The translations under genes were made by a program, and so were the position numbers. Positions 47,301 through 57,083 of a stretch of 64,000 bases of DNA are shown one piece after another. The notes under the pieces were generated by a model. It saw only the letters and a program-made list of their open reading frames with translations, made no database searches and was not told the origin of the DNA. Source of the stretch: Ophiosphaerella korrae (taxonomy: Eukaryota > Ascomycota > Dothideomycetes > Pleosporales > Phaeosphaeriaceae); contig JALNQF010000208.1 of assembly GCA_028456385.1 (NCBI GenBank), forward strand, positions 1-64,000, given 5' to 3'. Every line of letters begins with the position of its first letter. Within the stretch, counting starts at the first letter, position 1.

Positions 47301-48645
47301 ATAAAGAAATTTAAGACATACAAAGGACTTGTATAGGCCTATAGAAGAATATATATTCTAAGTAAGGTATAAAAAGAATTTATATAATAGTTTTACAAAC
47401 TACTAGTATATAGATACTAAGGTATTAATAAAATACTAGATAGGCTTTTAAGGAACTATTATATCCTAAAAGTAAAATAACTAGTAATAGAAGTACTATA
47501 AGACTATATAGAATGTTATAAAAACAAGTATAATAGATACGCACTATATAGAATGTTATAACTAATTAAAGTACTAGAATAACTTTAGGGAATTATTATA
47601 ATAGATTTTATTACGAAATTACCTAAATTAAAGGACCTAATATTAGGAGTTAAGTATAATAGAATCTTAACTATATTAGATAACCTTATAAAGTACTTAT
47701 ACTTTAGACTATATAAAGAAAAAAGTAGAATAGAAGTTACTATATATTAAGTTTTAAGAATAGTAATTAGCTAGTATAGTATTCTAGATAAAATTATTAT
47801 AGATAAAGATATAAGATTTATATTAAAATTATAGAGAACAATAATAGTATTATTAGGAATTAAATATTAAATGTTAATAGTATACTACTTATAGATAGAT
47901 AGGTAATTAGAACGTATAAATTAAATAGTAGAACAATACTTAAGATATTACCTTAACTATAACTAGAATAATTAGGTACAACTATTACCTATAGTATAGC
48001 TAGTATATAATAGCGTAAAGAATATAGTAAAAAGAATTTTACTCTTTTTTATAAACTATAGATTTAAACCTAATATATACTAGATACTAATATTTAAAAC
48101 ATTTTAGTCCTTAAAAGGAGAAAATTTCGCTAATAGACTAAAAAAGATATACAATTAGTTATAATAGGATGTAGAATTCCTATAAAATTAAATAACTAAA
48201 TACTATAATAAGAAATACAAAGAGAGACCTTAGTTTAAAGTAAAAGAAAAAGTATAGTTAGTTTAAAAAAATATCAAGAGTAACTAATTAAGTTTAAAAC
48301 TAGATTATATTAAGATAAAACTATATAAAGTAGAGAAAAAAGTTATACTAGTTATATTTATGCTAAAACTACTAGATAAGATAAGAATACACCTAATATT
48401 CTATATAGTACTACTAGAAAAAGTACTACAAGAAGTAGAACTACTAGTATATAAAGTAAATACCTATAGAGAATAAGAAGAATAAGAAGTAAAAGAAATC
48501 CTATAGTACTAACTTTATAATAGAAGAAACTATTATCTAGTAAAATAGATAAGTATAAATAAAAGAGGGTAACTATAAGAAACTATATAGAAACTAGAAG
48601 ATAACTTTAACTACTCTAAGAAACTAGAGGAGTTCTAAAATTAAA
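44351..48645 (+). pseudogene. pol of A5, with a small deletion in RT
   Basis: Spacer, protease (about 45440-45700), RT (about 45980-46560), RNase H (about 46740-47160), integrase (about 47350-48200) and chromodomain (about 48490-48640). RT reads EYLDN at 46331-46345 where A3 has EYLDVFIFIYLDN, so 24 bp (8 residues) just before the active site are gone. The deletion lies between two TACNTAGA copies, as expected for slippage. Catalytic YLDN replaces YLDD. Many TAG/TAA stops. Confidence 0.85.
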
Positions 48646-49310
48646 ATCCTCTAGAGCGCCTTAAGGTAAACTAAGAAAATACGCGCTACTAGCGCTAGAT
48701 AAAGAGACAACTAGAACGCTTAATAAAAGAAAAGCTAAAGTAGCCTCTATAGCGTCCTTAAGGTTTATCTTAGCCTCTAAGGCCTAAGACTACTTAACTA
48801 ACTTAGTATTATTCTAAGCCTTTACTTTACAAAGACGCTTAATATAAGTATAAAGATCTACTAGCTTATAAAGAGTTAATTTATACTTAGCCTTAGCTTC
48901 TATAAGTTATAATAATAATTTATCTTAAGCTTTATTAATAGCTCTCCTTATATAACATAGTAGAAGAAGATTATATATAGATAGAATATTTACATTCTAT
49001 AAGTATTATATAAGAAAGAGTATAATAATATTAAATATTAGTAAGAATACACTTACTATAGGCCTTACTATCCTTTAAGGATATAAGATACTTAAGCTTT
49101 AGGGAGGCGTAATAAAAACAAGGAAATATCTCTATTCTATTACAAGTAACGTACGTAGTAAAGAGTAATTTGTTATAATAAAAGTAATAAAGTATAGAGA
49201 GTAATAAAGAACTACTAATTAATAAAGAGGGTAAGTTAATAACTTTAGCTTTAGGTTAAGAAAACAAGAACCTACCTAAAAGAGAGAATAGTATTATAGC
49301 TATAACAAGA
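48616..49310 (-). pseudogene. Antisense ORF of A5 between pol and 3' LTR (two-exon model)
   Basis: Exon 1 (about 49310-49079) reads PKAKVINLPSLLISSSLLLS and FPCFYYASLKLKYLISLKD. The proposed intron is 48948-49078, 131 bp, phase 1, with GTAAGG at the 5' side; the 3' AG appears as AA next to an AG, one G-to-A change from A4. Exon 2 (48947-48616) reads RAINKAQDKLLLQLIEAKAK, LYKLVDLYTYIKRL and FNFRTPL, ending opposite the last chromodomain codons. It aligns with A3, A4 and A6 throughout. Function unknown. Confidence 0.6.
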
Positions 49311-49479
49311 GAAATTACAATAGAACTAATTAGCCTAAATATAAGTAATAACGAAATATAAGATAAGTAAGGTAACAACCTTAATTAGAAAACTAACTAT
49401 AATTAGGATACGTAATAGCTTCGCGAATTTATAATCTTAGTAAATATAAAGCTATAAAGCTACTTTATAAATTCGCGAT
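49292..49479 (+). repeat. 3' LTR of A5, left half
   Basis: First 188 bp of the LTR. It breaks at GCGAT (49475-49479), the left target duplication of H. The unbroken sequence is visible in the 5' LTR near 42905 (AATTCGCGATCTTAG). Confidence 0.92.
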
Positions 49480-49644
49480 TGTTGCGAGATGCGAGCTTAG
49501 GAATAAGTGGGAGATAATTATTAATTGAAGAGCTATCTAAGCTAGGCTACTTATATATAGTAGAGCAGCTCGAATAGCTTGTGCGGCTTGCTTACTGCTA
49601 TGGGCTTACCTAAATTGTATAGAGTAGAGCTCTAACTTGCGACA
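49480..49644 (-). repeat. 3' LTR of H
   Basis: 165 bp, TGTTGCGAGATGCG to CTTGCGACA. It is better preserved than the right LTR, for example GTGCGGCTTGCTTACTGC here against GTGTAGCTTACTTACTAC there. Confidence 0.92.
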
Positions 49645-49653
49645 CACCCCCTA
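49645..49653 (-). promoter_or_regulatory. Polypurine tract of H
   Basis: CACCCCCTA directly right of the left LTR is TAGGGGGTG on the minus strand, a purine run just before the 3' LTR. This supports the minus-strand orientation of H. Confidence 0.65.
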
Positions 49654-49860
49654 GGTAAGCTGCGCAGTAGAGCTGTTCAATGAGTGTTGTAGTAGTTATC
49701 TGAACTTAGTTAAAAACAACTTTACCTGCGATTCTGTTTGTTTTAGGCTCGTGCGCGGGTGCTAAGCGCTCGTGCGCTGCGCGCAGTATATTTAGAGTTT
49801 TCTTAGCCTCGTAAACTCTTTAGTAACTATTATTATAGCTATTATAAGTTGCTGTTTTTG

Positions 49861-50730
49861 AAGCTTTTAAAGCTTGCTTTTTATATTAGCGATTGTTGCA
49901 CTAACTCGTTCTTGTAGAGTAAAGCTAAGAAAGCTACTTGCGCTTGTGTATCTCGCTCCCGTACCGCCTCTAAAGCTGCTGCTGCTGCTGCTGCCGCTGC
50001 TGCTGCTGCTGCTACTACTGCTACTACTAAGAAGAAGAAGAAGCGCACTAAAAAGACTCTAGTACCGCGGACGCCCTCGCCTCTGCCCTCTTGTGCCTCC
50101 TCTCCTAAGGGGGTTGTAGGTGCTCTCTGTAAGGAGCCCTGCCTCTGCTGCGCTCGCAGCGCGTTAGCAGGCTACTCTAATAGGAGCTGCTATAACTCCC
50201 TTAGGGAGGGGGTTTAGCGTTGTGTACGCTATACTACTAGTAGCTACAGCTGCGTTCCTGTGTAAGTTAATTTAAAAAGCTACTCTAGCTCTTCAATTTG
50301 CTACTTTAAGAGCTACTCTAGCTCTTTATCTAATATTAGTTAACTAACTTGCATTGTAGCCCTAAGATTGCTCGCTACGCTACTATCGCCTTTGTTGCTA
50401 CCTAGGCTTATAAGGCTCTAGAGAGGGAGCTTAAGGCTCTCTAAAAGACTTTCTACGTGCTGCTTAGCAAGGTTGTAGAGGAGACTCTAGGTCTTTAGAC
50501 TCTTCTACTACCCCTGCCCCCGCCTTAACCTACGCCTGTGCCCGCGCCTGCTACTACTACTACTCTCGCCTCTACCTATAATCTTACTACTACTGCGCTC
50601 GCTAACGCTGCCTTTACAATAGAGGCTATTACTACTCTACTAGCTAGGGATACTTAAGCTAAGGAGGCTTTTACGCGTTATCTACGCGTAAGGGCGCTTC
50701 TTAATAAGTTTGTTAATCTTATATTTTAAA
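49861..50730 (+). pseudogene. Antisense ORF of H with Ala and Lys runs and paired cysteines
   Basis: Plus-strand frame opposite to pol. Part 1 (to about 50260): a basic start, 13 Ala codons (49975-50013), TTATT, five Lys codons (50029-50043), LVPRTPSPLPSCASSPKG, then a Cys-rich stretch KEPCLCCARSALAGYSNRSC (50125-50180) followed by more spaced Cys, a likely zinc-binding motif. Part 2 is in another frame (about 50365-50730): ARYATIAFVATQAYKALERE, LKALQKTFYVLLSKVVEETL, a Pro-rich linker and YLRVRALLNKFVNLIF before a stop. The shift between the parts may be an intron or a frameshift. A 62-residue all-Leu frame at 49874-50062 is only the shifted reading of the Ala run. Function unknown. Confidence 0.55.
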
Positions 50731-50889
50731 TAGATACTCTATTTTAAGCTTAGCTCTAAGCTTTAGCTCTACGCTTTAGCGCTTTAATTTAAAGACTTCT
50801 TTATAGCTCTATATTCTACTTTTATAATTCTTGTAACTTAAGCTTAGCTTGCATATCCTTAAGGTTAAGGTAAGCTTTAAATCTCTTAA

Positions 50890-52400
50890 ATTGCTGCTCT
50901 AGGAGGTGCTTAGTTAGGCTATCTACTAGTATCTCGCTCGTTAGTATATAAGAGACTTAAAATAAGCCTCTAGCGTGCTCTTGTCTTAGCTATATATTCT
51001 ATATATCTACGTAACGTAAGCGCGTTATTACTCTCTTATTTTTGCCTACAACAAGTCTAATTGTTTACTAATTATTATAGAAGATTATCTAAGTAGCTCC
51101 TAGGTCTAATATAAGCTCTTAAAAGAGCCTTTTTAGTGCTATTACCTCTTTACTTACGTACTTAAGCACAAGTAGCTTAGCTTTAGTAGTAGAGGTAGTT
51201 ACTATAGCTTGTTACGCTACCTTCTATATTACTACTCTACTAAAGAGTATTATAATATAGCTATAAGATAAGCGGCGCGTTACTAGATTATTAGTAAACG
51301 ACGCGTCTCTGTATATAAGTAGCTTAGTACCTTGTTACTTACTATCTTGCTACTCGCTATCTTACTGCTAGCTATCTTACTACTTACTATACTAGACTAA
51401 TAGGTGCTAAGTTCTATATAGGTAAACAATAACTTAGTTTACTACTTTAAGATGCTTTTAGCTTAGATTTATAAGATATTAAGAGAGCTTAGTAGCTGTA
51501 AATACAACGTCTAGTCGCACTATTATTACTGTATACAAGATAGATCCTACTTGCTCCTAGTAGTCCTTAATTTTACGCTTTAAGGCCTCTCCTTTACTTA
51601 GCTATAGCTCTTCTACTAGTAATAGAGTTGCTAGAAAGCTTGTAGAGCTTATAAGATTAAACTTTTTTACTATCTTATTAATATACTTATTGTAGACGAG
51701 CGTAATAGTCCTATCTAGCTAACTCTATATTACTTATATACCTAGGAACTAGCTTACTAGGCCTTTATCTTCTATATTATACGCTCGTTTAATTCTTTTA
51801 ATAATTTAGTAAGCTTCTAATTAGTAGATTTTGTAATATATTACTAATATATTGTTAACGTAGAAGAGAAAGAGTATTTTACGCTCTTTATTATAGAATA
51901 AGTATAGCTCTTCTTTTAAGACTATAAGACTAGCTTATTTAAGCGTTCTTAAGAGCTCTTTATACTAGAGGAGTAGCGAGTCTTTAAGGCTATATAGCGC
52001 TTAATTAAGCTTAACGCACTTACTAGCTACTTTAAACCTATCTAGGAGCTCGTAGATAACTACTAGTTAATAATCTCTATATACGTAGAAGAAAGCTCTA
52101 ATAACGTTATACTAAGCTACTTCTAGGTTAAACTTAGCTATAATCGCTATTGCGGTTTAAAACGAGCGCGCTGCTAACGTAGTAGCGTAAGTTAATTGTA
52201 TTAAATTAATTATTTAGAGGTCTCCGCGCACTATAATCTAAGCTTTATACTTAAGAAAGTAGCTATCTTGGTTAAGTTTGTATGTAAAAACCTACTTTAG
52301 AGGTAGTAGCTAATCGCTTAATTGTAAGCGCTCTATCTCCTCCTAGGTGCTAGCTACTAGCAGCGTATTAATCTCTTTCTAAGCTGCTTATTTAAAGAGC
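50890..52400 (-). pseudogene. copia H pol: reverse transcriptase and RNase H
   Basis: Read leftward. RT is about 52350-51500: KYKARIIVRG (usual KARLVARG), NLEVAQYDVIRAFFY (usual QMDVKTAFLNG), LNQALYSLKDS (usual LxKALYGLKxSP), active site FYVNNILVIY near 51850-51870 (usual YVDDIxxx) and VSQFLGI. RNase H is about 51500-50950: VNQVIVYLYRTQHL, LIYRDASFTNN (usual SDADWAxD, the D kept), then TTSTTKAKLLVL (usual STTEAEY) with Glu as Lys. It is the clearest Pol in the window but still has RIP stops. Confidence 0.88.
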
Positions 52401-53150
52401 TGCCTATGTAGGTACGTATATAAGTGCTTCTAATTCTATAGTAGTAGTGGTAGCTTATCTCGATATAGATAAGCTTATAGCTGTAGCTGTAGCTTAAGCT
52501 AAGTAGCTACTACGATTATAGCGTTTACTATAGCGAGCTCTATATTTAGGTTATAGTCTATTAGTACTTGTAAGAGTAGCTCGTCTAGTATACTACTCTA
52601 TTTACTCTACTCGGGTTTATATAATAATAAGTAAGCGCTTAAGCTTTTAGCGCTATTGTCTAGCTTATTATTTTAGAGTCTTTAGCTTAATCGCGTTAGC
52701 GCCGGCTATTACTAGCGTGTGCGCTACTAATAAGCTCTAACTATATTATTTAGAGCTACATAAGATGCGGCTGCTCGATAAGAGATAGTATCTACTTTAT
52801 TTAGAGCTGTAGAAGCTGTAGCTGCTCGAGGAGAGGTAGTTCGATAAGTAGCTATTCGATAAGTTAAACTCTTATCTATTAGCTGCTCTAAAGCGCTCGC
52901 TTTTCTAGTTAATTGCAATTCCTAGGAGCTTTTAGATACTTCGCCGTATTGATTTCTATAATTAATATTAGTACCTATATACTAAACTCCTTTAGGTTTA
53001 GGTATTTACTCTAGAGTTCGAAGGCCGCTAAGCTTAGGTTACTCTATATAGATTCTATGTAGTTTGCTAGCTAAGCTTACTACCTATATAGGATCTGCCC
53101 CTTGTTCTACTAAGATAGCTAGCTAGCTAGCCTAGCTTTTAGTATTACGT
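52400..53150 (-). pseudogene. copia H pol: linker between integrase and RT
   Basis: Low-complexity spacer typical of copia Pol between integrase and RT, rich in Gln, Ser, Arg and Ala. An open minus-strand stretch of 63 codons (52727-52918) lies here, with repeated YRIATYRTTSPRAATAS-like units. It is probably part of the linker, or a shifted frame of it, not a separate gene. Tandem runs of related CTGCTCGATAAG-like units are visible at 52765-52880. Confidence 0.5.
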
Positions 53151-54300
53151 AGAGCTCTACCCCCTAGATTTTGCTCTAGGTGCTCGCCTTGCTAGTTACC
53201 TTCTAGGATTTAAGCTACTTTATAGAGCTAGTTATATATATTATCCTAGGTCTCTCCTACGTTGCGCGCTACGTCTTTATATAACACGTTAACGAGTTTT
53301 TAAATCTCTAGCTTTAGGAGCTCTTAATAAGCTTTACTCCTCTTGTTATAGAAGAGCTACTTATTAAACGTTATATTACACGTTGTAATTACCTAATCTA
53401 ATTCTAGGACCTATATCCTATATATATTAGATACTCTATATCCTACTAGATATCTAATATAGCCCTAAGGGCTTATTTTAAAGCCTCTCTTGTTGCGCCT
53501 AGCTACTCGCTCCTTGTTAAGCAGATCTATATAGTAGCTATAGGCGTATACTCTACTCTAATCTAGCTAAAGGTCTACTATAGTAGCTCTTACTTACTTA
53601 AGCTAATAGTATCTAAAGTACTATCTAAACTAGCTATTAAGCACTATATTAGGAGCTTATATATTATAAGCGTAGCTTAGGCTTATATTATATAGCTATA
53701 TAGCTACCTCTACTATCTCTAGCTAGAGCTTTTCTAGTAGGTTAGCGCTTATCCTTATCTTAATTGCTTTTGTTATTATTTCTTAACTAGCTCTCTTAGC
53801 TCTTCTATTTAGCTCGTGCGTATATACTAGAGTGCTCTTAACTATAATTTCTTCTTGTTTAGCCTAAATCTAGAAGCGCGTCTTACCTCTCTATAAGAGC
53901 GTTACTACTTTATTGTTTTACTAGAGTACGCACGTATAGAGCTTATAGCGCGTTAGTAGTAGCTTTATAAAGCTTTTAAATACTTTTATTATCTCTTAGA
54001 GTGTTTTACTTTGTAATAGGTAGGTATAGAGCTTGCTACTATACTCGCACTTAAGTAGTATAGTCTAAACTTCTTTAAAGTAGCTAGTAGGTATATTAAA
54101 TAGGTCTTACGCTACTTACTAGTATAGGCGTAAAGCTCTCTCTCTAGGCTACCTTAAGATAACTTACTTAGCGTACACTATTAAGCAATGCTTGCACTTA
54201 ATGCGCGCTATCCTATTAATACGTACGTTTCTCGCGCTCGTTACTAGCGCTCGCAGTACTTCTAGTCTGAGATAACTAGCTCTAGCGTACTAGAGCTCCT
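53150..54300 (-). pseudogene. copia H pol: integrase
   Basis: The leftward reading gives a His/Cys region near 54180 (CKHCLIVYAKQ) and the core. Near 53790 stands a block NRRAKRASQEIITKAIKIRI (usual NGxAERxxxxIxxxARxxL); the catalytic Glu of the AER box is Lys here, a G-to-A change. The C-terminal part follows, about 53450-53210, with ITTCNITFNKQLFYNK (usual TRDVxFxE). Together with the RT downstream this gives the copia order integrase, RT, RNase H. Confidence 0.78.
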
Positions 54301-56050
54301 CTAAGTTGCTTCTAGGCGTTATGCGCTATAAGTTGAGCTAGTAATTAACTCGATTGCCTTAAGTTACGCTTATAATAGTTAGATAAAACGTAATAGGCTT
54401 GTATTTAATAAAAGTAAGGTTATATTTGCGTATTAGCGTCGCTAGTACGATGCTCTCTACTAGCGTTCCTATTCTTAGAGTTGCGTTAAAACCTTAATAC
54501 TATACTCTAGCTTGCTACAATTAAGCTTTAGATACTATATTAATATAAAATCCTTTAACTACTACTACTTTATAAAGTATAAGATTTTCTATACGCTTAC
54601 TATAAGCTCTATTTAGAGCGTTCTTAAGGACTTAAGTACTTTTACTAAGTATTAGAAACGCTTATATACTTACTTCTACGTAGCTTACGCCTTTTACTCT
54701 TATAAAGGAGCCTAGTTCTATAAGACTTATTAAGTTAACTAGGTAGAGAGTAGCTCTATTATTAAGTATAGTACTCTTAGAGAGTAGGTAAGCGTCGAAA
54801 TCTAGCGTTAAGTAGGCTCTAGGAGCAGGCTTAATAAGTTTACCTAAGTCGATAAGCGTGCCTAGGTCGATAAACATGCCTAGGTCGATAAGTGCCGCGT
54901 TTAGCTAGCCTAGATAGGCCGGAGCCTTTAATTTAACTAACTCTAAGCTAGCTTTAACTAGTTCCTAAGAGGGACTAGCCTACTTTTAAGTTACTAGGGT
55001 TTTAACTACTGCGAAGCGCGGCTTATCTAAACAAGCCTGTATTTTCGCCTTTCTATTATCGTCTATTTTAAATAGACTACCTATAAGCGCTGCTTGTATC
55101 TATCTACAATCTTATAGCTTTTAGTAGTAAGCTTAGCTACATAGGTAGTTATGTTTCGAGTTAGAGCTTAATGCTTATAGCTTAGATCTTCTAAACGTTA
55201 CAAATACGCTAGCTCCTTAATTAGTAGTTTAGAGCTTGTGCTCCTATAATAGAGCTAAGTAGATACTACTAATTTGCCCTAGCGTAAGTACCTTTAAGCT
55301 AAGGACTAAGCTCTAGATTACTAATTAGCTTATTATCTAAGCCTAGTCTAGAGCTAGCTTTAGCGTTAACGCCTCTAGGAAATCTTATACTACGAGCTCG
55401 CCTATTACCTCTATAATATCGTACGCAATTACACGCTAATATAGGCGTAGCTACTTATTGTACTAGAGCTCTAGCGATTAGCGTCCTTAGCGAGCCTTCT
55501 ATAGATAGGCTTAGTATTAAGCTTAGATAAGATTGCTAGCGCTAGTATTAGATAGGGCTAGTAGGCTCTTTAGCGTTTAGACGAGCTCTTACAACGTAGC
55601 TTTGTTGTTCGCAAGTAGAGTTATCTTAGCTATTACTAGATAGCTTAGATTAACTATAGCGTTTACCTAGGCGCTTAGAGCTCTAAGGCGTACTATTCGC
55701 GATACCTAGGTGTCTTTTGTAGCCTAGTATTTCTCTATTACGAGCTTATAGGTAGCTACCTCTTCTACTATTACTAGGCTCTTTAGTTTAGGTCGAACTA
55801 GTTTATTAGCGTAGATATTAGGGATATTATTAGCTTCTAGATTAACGAGCTACTAGATACCTAGCTCGAGAGCGTTGTAGTAGAGTTATGTAAACTATAC
55901 TAGCTATTATAAGCGCTTGTTAAGTAGGGTAGTACCTTTATTAAGTAGAGTAATCTCGCTGTAAGATATCGTAAGCGATTAAGTAATAGATAAGATAAGA
56001 TAAGATAGGATAGGTTAGGATAGGAGTATACTAAGCTCGCGATCTCTTGC
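54300..56050 (-). pseudogene. copia H gag and protease region
   Basis: Region between the 5' LTR (right) and integrase. No zinc knuckle or DSG protease motif is certain after mutation. The stretch 54560-55880 recurs as a fragment at about 60300-61594, in the same orientation. An open stretch of 71 codons on the minus strand (54662-54877) lies here. Its repeated FIDLGTLIDLGKLIK-like units come from three tandem copies of a TAAGTCGATAAGC-like motif (54840-54890). Confidence 0.45.
55985..56030. repeat. GATAR tandem run in the H leader
   Basis: About eight copies of GATAA or GATAG spaced by five bases, next to the 5' LTR of H. It might be simple slippage DNA. GATA is also the core bound by fungal GATA factors such as nitrogen regulators, but no binding is shown. 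Confidence 0.75.
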
Positions 56051-56102
56051 TGCAGTGTATAGGATAGAACTATCGAGTAATTTTTAGCGCTAGGCTTATA
56101 AC

Positions 56103-56267
56103 TATTGCAAGATGCGAGCTTAGGAATAAGTAAGAGATAATTATTAATTAAAGAGCTATCTAAGCTAGGCTACTTATATACAGTAGAGTAGCTCGAATAG
56201 CTCGTGTAGCTTACTTACTACTACGGGCTTACTTGAATTGTATAGAGCAGAGCTCTAACTTGCGACA
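56103..56267 (-). repeat. 5' LTR of H
   Basis: 165 bp, TATTGCAAGATGCG to CTTGCGACA, followed by GCGAT (56268-56272). The TG end has become TA. Confidence 0.9.
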
Positions 56268-56272
56268 GCGAT

Positions 56273-56518
56273 CTTAGTAAATATAAAGCTATAAAGCTAA
56301 TAGATTAGTAAAGTATATAGTTAGTAGTAATACGTATTATTAGGATAGTATAAGTAATTTAATCCTTTAACTATAGAGTAATAATATACAATATTACGAG
56401 ATCTCTTTTATTATTATAAGTCTATTGTAGATTAAAATCTAAACTCTTATTATTACTTTCTAATCTACTAATACCCTATAGTAGTTACTTGTAGTTAATA
56501 ACAAGAAACCCTATTATA
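56273..56518 (+). repeat. 3' LTR of A5, right half
   Basis: Last 246 bp of the LTR, resuming with CTTAGTAAATATAAAGC just as in the 5' LTR and ending CCCTATTATA. Confidence 0.92.
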
Positions 56519-56697
56519 GAGTTAATTAGTAGTAGAAAAAAAGTAGAAGTTCTTACTTCTATTAACCTCGCTATATCTTGTCTTATTAAGTTATTAGTTT
56601 ATATTCCTCTTGTATTAAGCTTAAATACTCCTAAACTCTGTAACTAAGGCTCTTTTAGAGCTTAACTTAGCTAACTCTACTATAACTCTACTATAAT
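56519..56697. other. Unassigned 179-bp stretch, possible LTR end
   Basis: Between A5 and the repeated gag-like segment. It ends ...CTACTATAATA, which with RIP reversed would be a CA end of an LTR, but no second copy exists in the window. It contains two TACTATAAC-type tandem units (56676-56697). Confidence 0.3.
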
Positions 56698-57083
56698 AGC
56701 TACTTACTTCTTAGCTTATTATAATACTAGTTACTAGTATATTAACTCTGTTTATAAGAAGCTACTAGCGTACTAGATTACTCTAGCGTAGCTAAGTTAG
56801 AGCGTTGTTATTAGTCTAGCGCGTTAATTTTAAGTTTAGGCTAGTAGGGCTTAGCGCGCGTATACTTTACAATTACTATCTTAATTATAATTAGCTCTTA
56901 ACGTTATAACTACTAGCGTTAAGGCTAGTAGCGCTATAGCGCTTAACACGCTACTTCTAGTATCTAATTAACGTACTACTACTAGCTTTAATATTATAGT
57001 ACGTAGGCCTTAAGTAAGTATATAGGCCTTAAGTAAAGCTTAAAGAGGTTTTAGTAAGCTCTAAGTTATATATATTATCTAAT
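56698..57083 (-). repeat. Second copy of the gag-like segment of 36965-37353
   Basis: Collinear with 36965-37353 from GCTACTTACTTCTTAG to TTATCTAATA. Here the minus-strand frame continues upstream without interruption into 57084-57400, which suggests that this is the more complete context. Confidence 0.7.

Larger units (their letters stand above)
49480..56267 (-). mobile_element. Ty1/copia element H (full length, 6.79 kb)
   Basis: 165-bp LTRs (49480-49644 and 56103-56267), ends TGTTGCGAG and CTTGCGACA, target duplication GCGAT (49475-49479 and 56268-56272). Pol is on the minus strand, so the right LTR is the 5' LTR. Base composition is distinctly richer in G+C, CA and TG than all neighbours, most of all at 49600-50250. 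H is therefore the youngest insertion here, only partly RIP-mutated. It carries an extra plus-strand frame next to its 3' LTR. Confidence 0.93.
42719..56518 (+). mobile_element. Gypsy family A, copy A5, with H inserted in its 3' LTR
   Basis: The 5' LTR is 42719-43152 (434 bp). The 3' LTR is split into 49292-49479 and 56273-56518, together again 434 bp, and the gap is exactly element H plus its GCGAT duplication. The body is gag, pol and antisense frame in the order of A3. Its LTR middle has CGCAAATTTATAATCTTAGC-type repeats and is closest to A4. It is RIP-mutated more strongly than the H element inside it. Confidence 0.93.

Noticed and set aside
49874..50062. 62-codon Leu-rich plus-strand frame
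   Set aside because: The Leu run is the GCT tract read out of phase; the neighbouring phase gives Ala and Lys runs and a Cys-rich stretch, which is the better coding call.
52727..52918. 63-codon minus-strand frame as a separate gene
   Set aside because: It lies in the linker between integrase and RT of copia H and has internal repeats; no reason to see a separate gene.
54662..54877. 71-codon minus-strand frame as a separate gene
   Set aside because: Inside the gag region of copia H and created partly by short tandem repeats; kept as part of that region.
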